A stretch of DNA of 59,799 nt, taken from positions 1 to 59,799 of the IMG/VR virus record IMGVR_UViG_3300021964_000069; one strand, written 5' to 3'. Below, piece by piece: positions 56,601 to 59,799 of this stretch. The notes under the pieces are model-generated. The model was given only the letters and a program-made list of their open reading frames with translations, searched no databases and was not told where the DNA came from. Every line of letters begins with the position of its first letter. Positions within the stretch are counted from its first letter, which is position 1. The position numbers and the translations under genes are program-made. This stretch comes from a virus.

Positions 56601-59600
56601 TGAAAAAGAAGGGTACACTTTTGCGGAAGAAAAGGATACTTATTCATGGATTAGTAAGCAAAAAACACCTTATACAAAAATAGTAAATGGTAAACAACAA
56701 ATAAGATTACAAGAGGATTTTAAAAACAAAGAATGGATTAAAAATGAAAACAATAAATTAGTTGGATTAGAAGAAATATTTACCATTTTTGAAAATTTTA
56801 TGTTTCAAAACGGTGAATTAAATTTGGCTAATGCAGCTATTGTTGCTCCATTATTAAAATCTACTTCCTCTTGGCAGGGACATTTTATTAGAAAAGCTTC
56901 TCCCGTAGGATTTGCATCAATTGGTCAAATGTTTGATAAAAATGGCAAAAGACTTTTTGATGAAGAGCATACATTGCCTGCTTCGGCTGTAGCAAAGTAT
57001 CTATTTGAAGCAGCAGCTAATGGAGCTATAAAAAGTAATTTTAAATATGTAAAGAAAAATTATTTTCAAGGGCCATTATTAAAAGCTGATGATAATAAAT
57101 TATCTGGAATAACAATAAACGGAACAAGATTTAGTTATAAATCAAAAACTCCCGAAGGCTTTAGAATTAATAAAGACAATATATGGTCTAGATATTTTAA
57201 TCCAAATGTTAATAATACTAATGGAGGAATTGATCCTAGCTTTATATTGTTAAGGAATGGCAAAACAGTTGCTGAACAATTTAATGTCACATCGGCTGGT
57301 AAAACTGCTGATATTAAAAACGCTCAACAAGATGCAATAAATGAAGAATCTATTGATAATTTTGAGCTATTAATAGAAAGAGCAATACAAGCTATTAGAA
57401 CGCTACAAGGCGATCCAGGTTCTTTACAAACTAATATTGCGGCTATACCGTCGTTTTTATTAATAAACTCATTAAGAACTGTTAAATTAGCCTATAGAGG
57501 AGGTAAAACATTAGCTAAAGCTATTGAAGCTGGATACAATGTTGTTAAAGATTACTTGACTAAGCAAGAATACCAAGATTTTGTACAACAATCTGTATAC
57601 GCTTCAGATGCTAAAACAGGATCTGCAAGAAAACAATTGGCTATACTAAATGAAAAAGGTGTAGCTGAAGTACAAGAACAAGCAAGACAAAAGAATAAAC
57701 AAGACCTTGAAAGTTTCGGTGTTGAAGCCCAAGATTTGTCAACTAATGAAATAATTGATAAATTAAATGTTTTAAAACAAGCAAAAATTGCTGCTTTAAA
57801 TAAAAAAGCTCCTGTTAAAAAAGCAAGAGTATTTGACTTTGATGATACGCTTGCGCAGAGCAAATCTAATGTACTTTATACGCTTCCGGACGGAACCAGC
57901 GGTAAATTAAGTGCTACTGAATTTGCAACGCGTTCTGGGGAACTTACAGAGGCTGGGGCTGAATTTGATTTTTCTGAATTTTCTAAAGTTATAGACGGTC
58001 AGAAAGGCCCATTAGCTTTGTTAGCGAAAAAATTAGTTGAGGCAAAAGGTGATCGTGATGTTTTTGTATTAACAGCAAGACCCGCAGAAGCTGCTCAAGC
58101 TATAAAAGAGTTTTTAAGAGCTGGTTTGGGAATAAGTATACCTATTGAAAACATAACAGGTTTAGCTGATGGTAAACCAGGAGCTAAAGCTTTTTGGATG
58201 GCCAACAAGGTTGCTGAAGGATATAATGATATTTTCTTTGCAGATGATGCGCCTCAAAATGTTGCGGCTGTGAATAAAATGTTAAATAATCTTGGTGTTA
58301 AAAATAAAACACAAATAGCAAAAGAACCTGTTAAAGCTTCTTTAGAAGATGAAATGGACAACATTTTGCGAAGTAAGGCTCCAACAAAGGGGTCTTTATT
58401 AAGAAAATTTAATGTTTATGTACCGCCAGGAGCGGATGATTTTGTAGGATTGCTATACACTTTCCTAGGCAAAGGTAATATTGGTGAAGCTCAAATGAAG
58501 TTTTTCCAAGATAATATTATGACACCTTTTGCTAAAGGCATATCAGCTTATGAATCCGCTAAAGTTTCATTAGCTAAAGATTATAAAGAGCTTTCAAAAA
58601 GATACAAAAATAAAGGTCTTTTAAAAGAAACTATTTTAGATGGTTTATATACGAAAGAGCAAGCTATTAGAGCTTACAATTATGATAAAGCTGGCCAAGA
58701 TTTAGGCATTAATGAAACTGACAAAAACGAGCTACTATTAGCTGTAATGGAAGATGAAAATCTTTTAGCTTTTGCTAATGAGCTTTCTAAAATAACAAAA
58801 ATAAAAGAGGGCTATCCGCAAATAACAGAAGACTGGTTAGGTGGTAATATTCAAACTGATTTAGCTAATGTTTCCAATAAAGCTCAAAGAGCAGAATTTT
58901 TACAAGAATTTTTAAATAATAAAGACCAAGTTTTTTCATCACAAAACATGAAGCTTATAAAGCAACTGCATGGCAACGATTTTACTGATGCTTTGCAAAA
59001 TGTTTTGGAAAGAATGTCAACAGGTATAAACCGCAAAAAAGGTAAAGACAAAGAATTTAATGCCGCAATGAATTGGCTTAATCAATCTGTTGCAAACGTT
59101 ATGGCTGTTAATATAAGATCCGCAGTATTACAGCAGTTATCAATAGTTAACTTCATGAATTGGGACTTTAATAACCCCTTTATGTTTGCTAAAGCTATTG
59201 GTAATACCTCACAGTTTAGTGCTGACTTTATAGAATTAATAAATTCAGACTTTTTAACAGATAGACGTGGTGGGCAAAAAATAGAAATTAATACAGCTGA
59301 TTTAGCAAATTCCGAACCTGGTAATTATTTTTTAAGAATGAATAAAAAGTTACTAGAGTATGGATTTAAGCCAACACAATGGGGCGATAGCTTTGCAATT
59401 GCTTTTGGAGGAGCTACTTGGTATCGTAATAAAATAAACCAGCTTATTGATGGGGGTATGAATGAAGCTGACGCTAAGTCTCAGGCTATGCTAGAGTTAC
59501 AAGAAATTGCCGAAGAAACGCAACAGTCTTCAAGACCAGATAGAATATCAAGACAGCAAGCTTCGGATATTGGAAGATTAATTTTAGCTTTTGCTAATAC

Positions 59601-59799
59601 ACCTTTACAATACGCCCGATTAACAAAAAAAGCTACACTTGATTTAATTAATAGAAGAGGAGACTGGCGAGCGAACGCATCAAAAATAGTTTACTATGGT
59701 GTTGCTCAAAATTTATTTTTCTCAGCAATGCAAAGCGCTTTATTTAGTATGCTATTTGATGAGACATCAGATGAAGAAGATGAAAAAAAATTAAGCTAC
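53641..59799 (+). CDS. Giant internal virion protein with HAD-like domain (partial, C-terminus outside window)
   Basis: A continuous frame of 2,053 codons runs to the right edge without a stop. Regions: acidic N-terminus; a Gly/Ala-rich, potentially membrane-active stretch (about 110-210, with AGTAVGAGIGAGATAAAG); long helical regions; then a HAD-like domain (about 1395-1560) with DFDDT (1399-1403), LTAR (1477-1480) and FADDAPQN (Asp1535-Asp1536), all four HAD motifs plausible. The rest is helical, typical of the enzyme/channel proteins that podoviruses inject. The HAD role (phosphatase, nucleotidase or kinase phosphatase) is unknown. Confidence 0.8.
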   Translation, partial: MDNNYNPFGTEYNPFDPEQEQQEPEQGFFEGLMSSIDQYYTLGRSSEEILDLLDGEIDDTNLEKAIERLNKINETGQPTQSMLDYQKAVEENGGGFLGNLKAIISNPLDFGGAAAQQIFGSLAGVAGVGQEALLSGVLDDQRRGDTTANLLTAGTAVGAGIGAGATAAAGTIAGPAGTFIGGFAGGIAGGAKGAFSTASGIMESVGKVAELLNEYTEGDLTKEKIRAVLNDPEKLNDIRSKAIGRGVAIGATDFVLMGVGKGIGTTYKAPRLGEAIGEVAGGAGGEAIAQQVADEEFDPTSIVMEAAGVTQSLPGAIKRGAEKAINSYNLNKQNLAKQDFLEVIKNANDEDVAAAEIFVEGDDKEIANIVNEKRKKAIEEKKVDLFKQLIPSYIEQKRNSKLKEIIELTNTKKELETQKASPAEINAVTEEINDINSSLAENENVLRSNINNLSTEDKINILNEKAKYNFYDKKSKSYKSTEKQKEIAEKQKNKAEAIILTLFTNPIQQEVQQSSIERSEKTQDIFEKALANEKIKRVVDEGNGKTYNQIDGNTFNEILEQQAPLINKVAKDNYSKIPADLRIGSFEDYKMNLQAEMFKLLRTYNPETGVPLAAYLNNPRTGLPVRAMSKDAFENIAAQEYTRDVEDLQVAESEPAQQSIEEQIDIESFDKEINATSIADQLNLDDSVKNEITRASKLALATTKQKVDSLKFTTDIANSLKNELYPILKETLGKNTKNNRQFSNLINNNPKLLYDSLRPESMVKARDAKLNPFEEAGMLKDNKKVAFEQVGLEKFKNYFDNPELAKNNKTKANNRRMAILNSLAESLGATEAENLLANNVDGIKDIFIEKQKALNVINEKFNVFQQTFEKSKNEFADYDRPWKDIATEYGFEDYNLDDPAQRETWLNQIKTSGLINKLPKSFFRNFNGVSDRAIFNGEYVKTLDGKLILEKDYKKLSKEKRPKIERVRSRGVFFINIKEADAWINQAEKEGYTFAEEKDTYSWISKQKTPYTKIVNGKQQIRLQEDFKNKEWIKNENNKLVGLEEIFTIFENFMFQNGELNLANAAIVAPLLKSTSSWQGHFIRKASPVGFASIGQMFDKNGKRLFDEEHTLPASAVAKYLFEAAANGAIKSNFKYVKKNYFQGPLLKADDNKLSGITINGTRFSYKSKTPEGFRINKDNIWSRYFNPNVNNTNGGIDPSFILLRNGKTVAEQFNVTSAGKTADIKNAQQDAINEESIDNFELLIERAIQAIRTLQGDPGSLQTNIAAIPSFLLINSLRTVKLAYRGGKTLAKAIEAGYNVVKDYLTKQEYQDFVQQSVYASDAKTGSARKQLAILNEKGVAEVQEQARQKNKQDLESFGVEAQDLSTNEIIDKLNVLKQAKIAALNKKAPVKKARVFDFDDTLAQSKSNVLYTLPDGTSGKLSATEFATRSGELTEAGAEFDFSEFSKVIDGQKGPLALLAKKLVEAKGDRDVFVLTARPAEAAQAIKEFLRAGLGISIPIENITGLADGKPGAKAFWMANKVAEGYNDIFFADDAPQNVAAVNKMLNNLGVKNKTQIAKEPVKASLEDEMDNILRSKAPTKGSLLRKFNVYVPPGADDFVGLLYTFLGKGNIGEAQMKFFQDNIMTPFAKGISAYESAKVSLAKDYKELSKRYKNKGLLKETILDGLYTKEQAIRAYNYDKAGQDLGINETDKNELLLAVMEDENLLAFANELSKITKIKEGYPQITEDWLGGNIQTDLANVSNKAQRAEFLQEFLNNKDQVFSSQNMKLIKQLHGNDFTDALQNVLERMSTGINRKKGKDKEFNAAMNWLNQSVANVMAVNIRSAVLQQLSIVNFMNWDFNNPFMFAKAIGNTSQFSADFIELINSDFLTDRRGGQKIEINTADLANSEPGNYFLRMNKKLLEYGFKPTQWGDSFAIAFGGATWYRNKINQLIDGGMNEADAKSQAMLELQEIAEETQQSSRPDRISRQQASDIGRLILAFANTPLQYARLTKKATLDLINRRGDWRANASKIVYYGVAQNLFFSAMQSALFSMLFDETSDEEDEKKLSY

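Noticed and set aside
1-59799. Lysogeny module or CRISPR array
   Set aside because: No integrase, repressor, attachment-site-like repeat or regularly spaced direct-repeat array was recognised anywhere in the window.

Overview
The window is a contiguous piece of an AT-rich, lytic-type tailed-phage genome, cut at both ends inside genes. It has two blocks of opposite polarity. A leftward block (1 to about 12,660) holds replication, recombination, nucleotide metabolism, regulation, RNA genes and many very small early proteins. A rightward block (about 13,150 to the end) holds small basic proteins, chaperonins, tail-fibre/adhesin genes, lysis, packaging, capsid, tail and internal virion proteins. 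The two diverge from a roughly 490-base non-coding region. No integrase, excisionase or lysogeny repressor was recognised.

Host and phage type (inference): gene starts almost never carry a Shine-Dalgarno sequence and instead sit behind A/T-rich leaders, most stops are TAA, and many families resemble those of marine phages. This fits a marine Bacteroidota (flavobacterial) host. A 2,053-residue-plus internal virion protein, connector-like genes, a large tail protein and no obvious tape measure, sheath or baseplate suggest a podovirus-like particle, perhaps related to Cellulophaga podoviruses or crAss-like phages. That placement needs a search.

Leftward block: a GIY-YIG nuclease (partial), thymidylate synthase, T7-like primase-helicase, SSB, RecE-like PD-(D/E)XK nuclease, ERF annealing protein, sigma-like factor, an ATP-dependent DNA ligase and a double-psi-barrel protein. 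Then come an initiator-type tRNA(fMet), a strongly structured non-coding stretch and a tRNA-like RNA with acceptor and T arms but no anticodon. From 9.6 to 12.6 kb lie about 15 microgenes. A bipartite element, AAAGTACACWACAA-N13-GTGATAATAT, occurs five times here, each time on the leftward strand just ahead of a gene; it is probably an early promoter. A weaker sixth copy precedes the recombination genes.

Rightward block: an out-of-frame lipoprotein, a cluster of small lysine/arginine-rich proteins with two EF-hand-like loops, two membrane/coiled-coil proteins, GroEL and GroES. About 15 kb follow of fibre/adhesin genes built from shared modules (glycine-rich domains, tandem beta repeats, a cupredoxin-like domain, duplicated segments). 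The lysis genes (3TM holin, small membrane protein, M15 peptidase) come next, then packaging and head genes (possible small terminase, large terminase, portal, acidic scaffold-like protein, major capsid protein), connectors, a 1,443-residue tail protein and large internal virion proteins, the last with an embedded HAD-like domain.

The most unusual features are the anticodon-less tRNA-like RNA with its structured neighbour, the repeated leftward promoter, the cupredoxin-like domains in tail proteins and the possible tandem-domain GroES-like protein. All functions are inferred from sequence reading alone.
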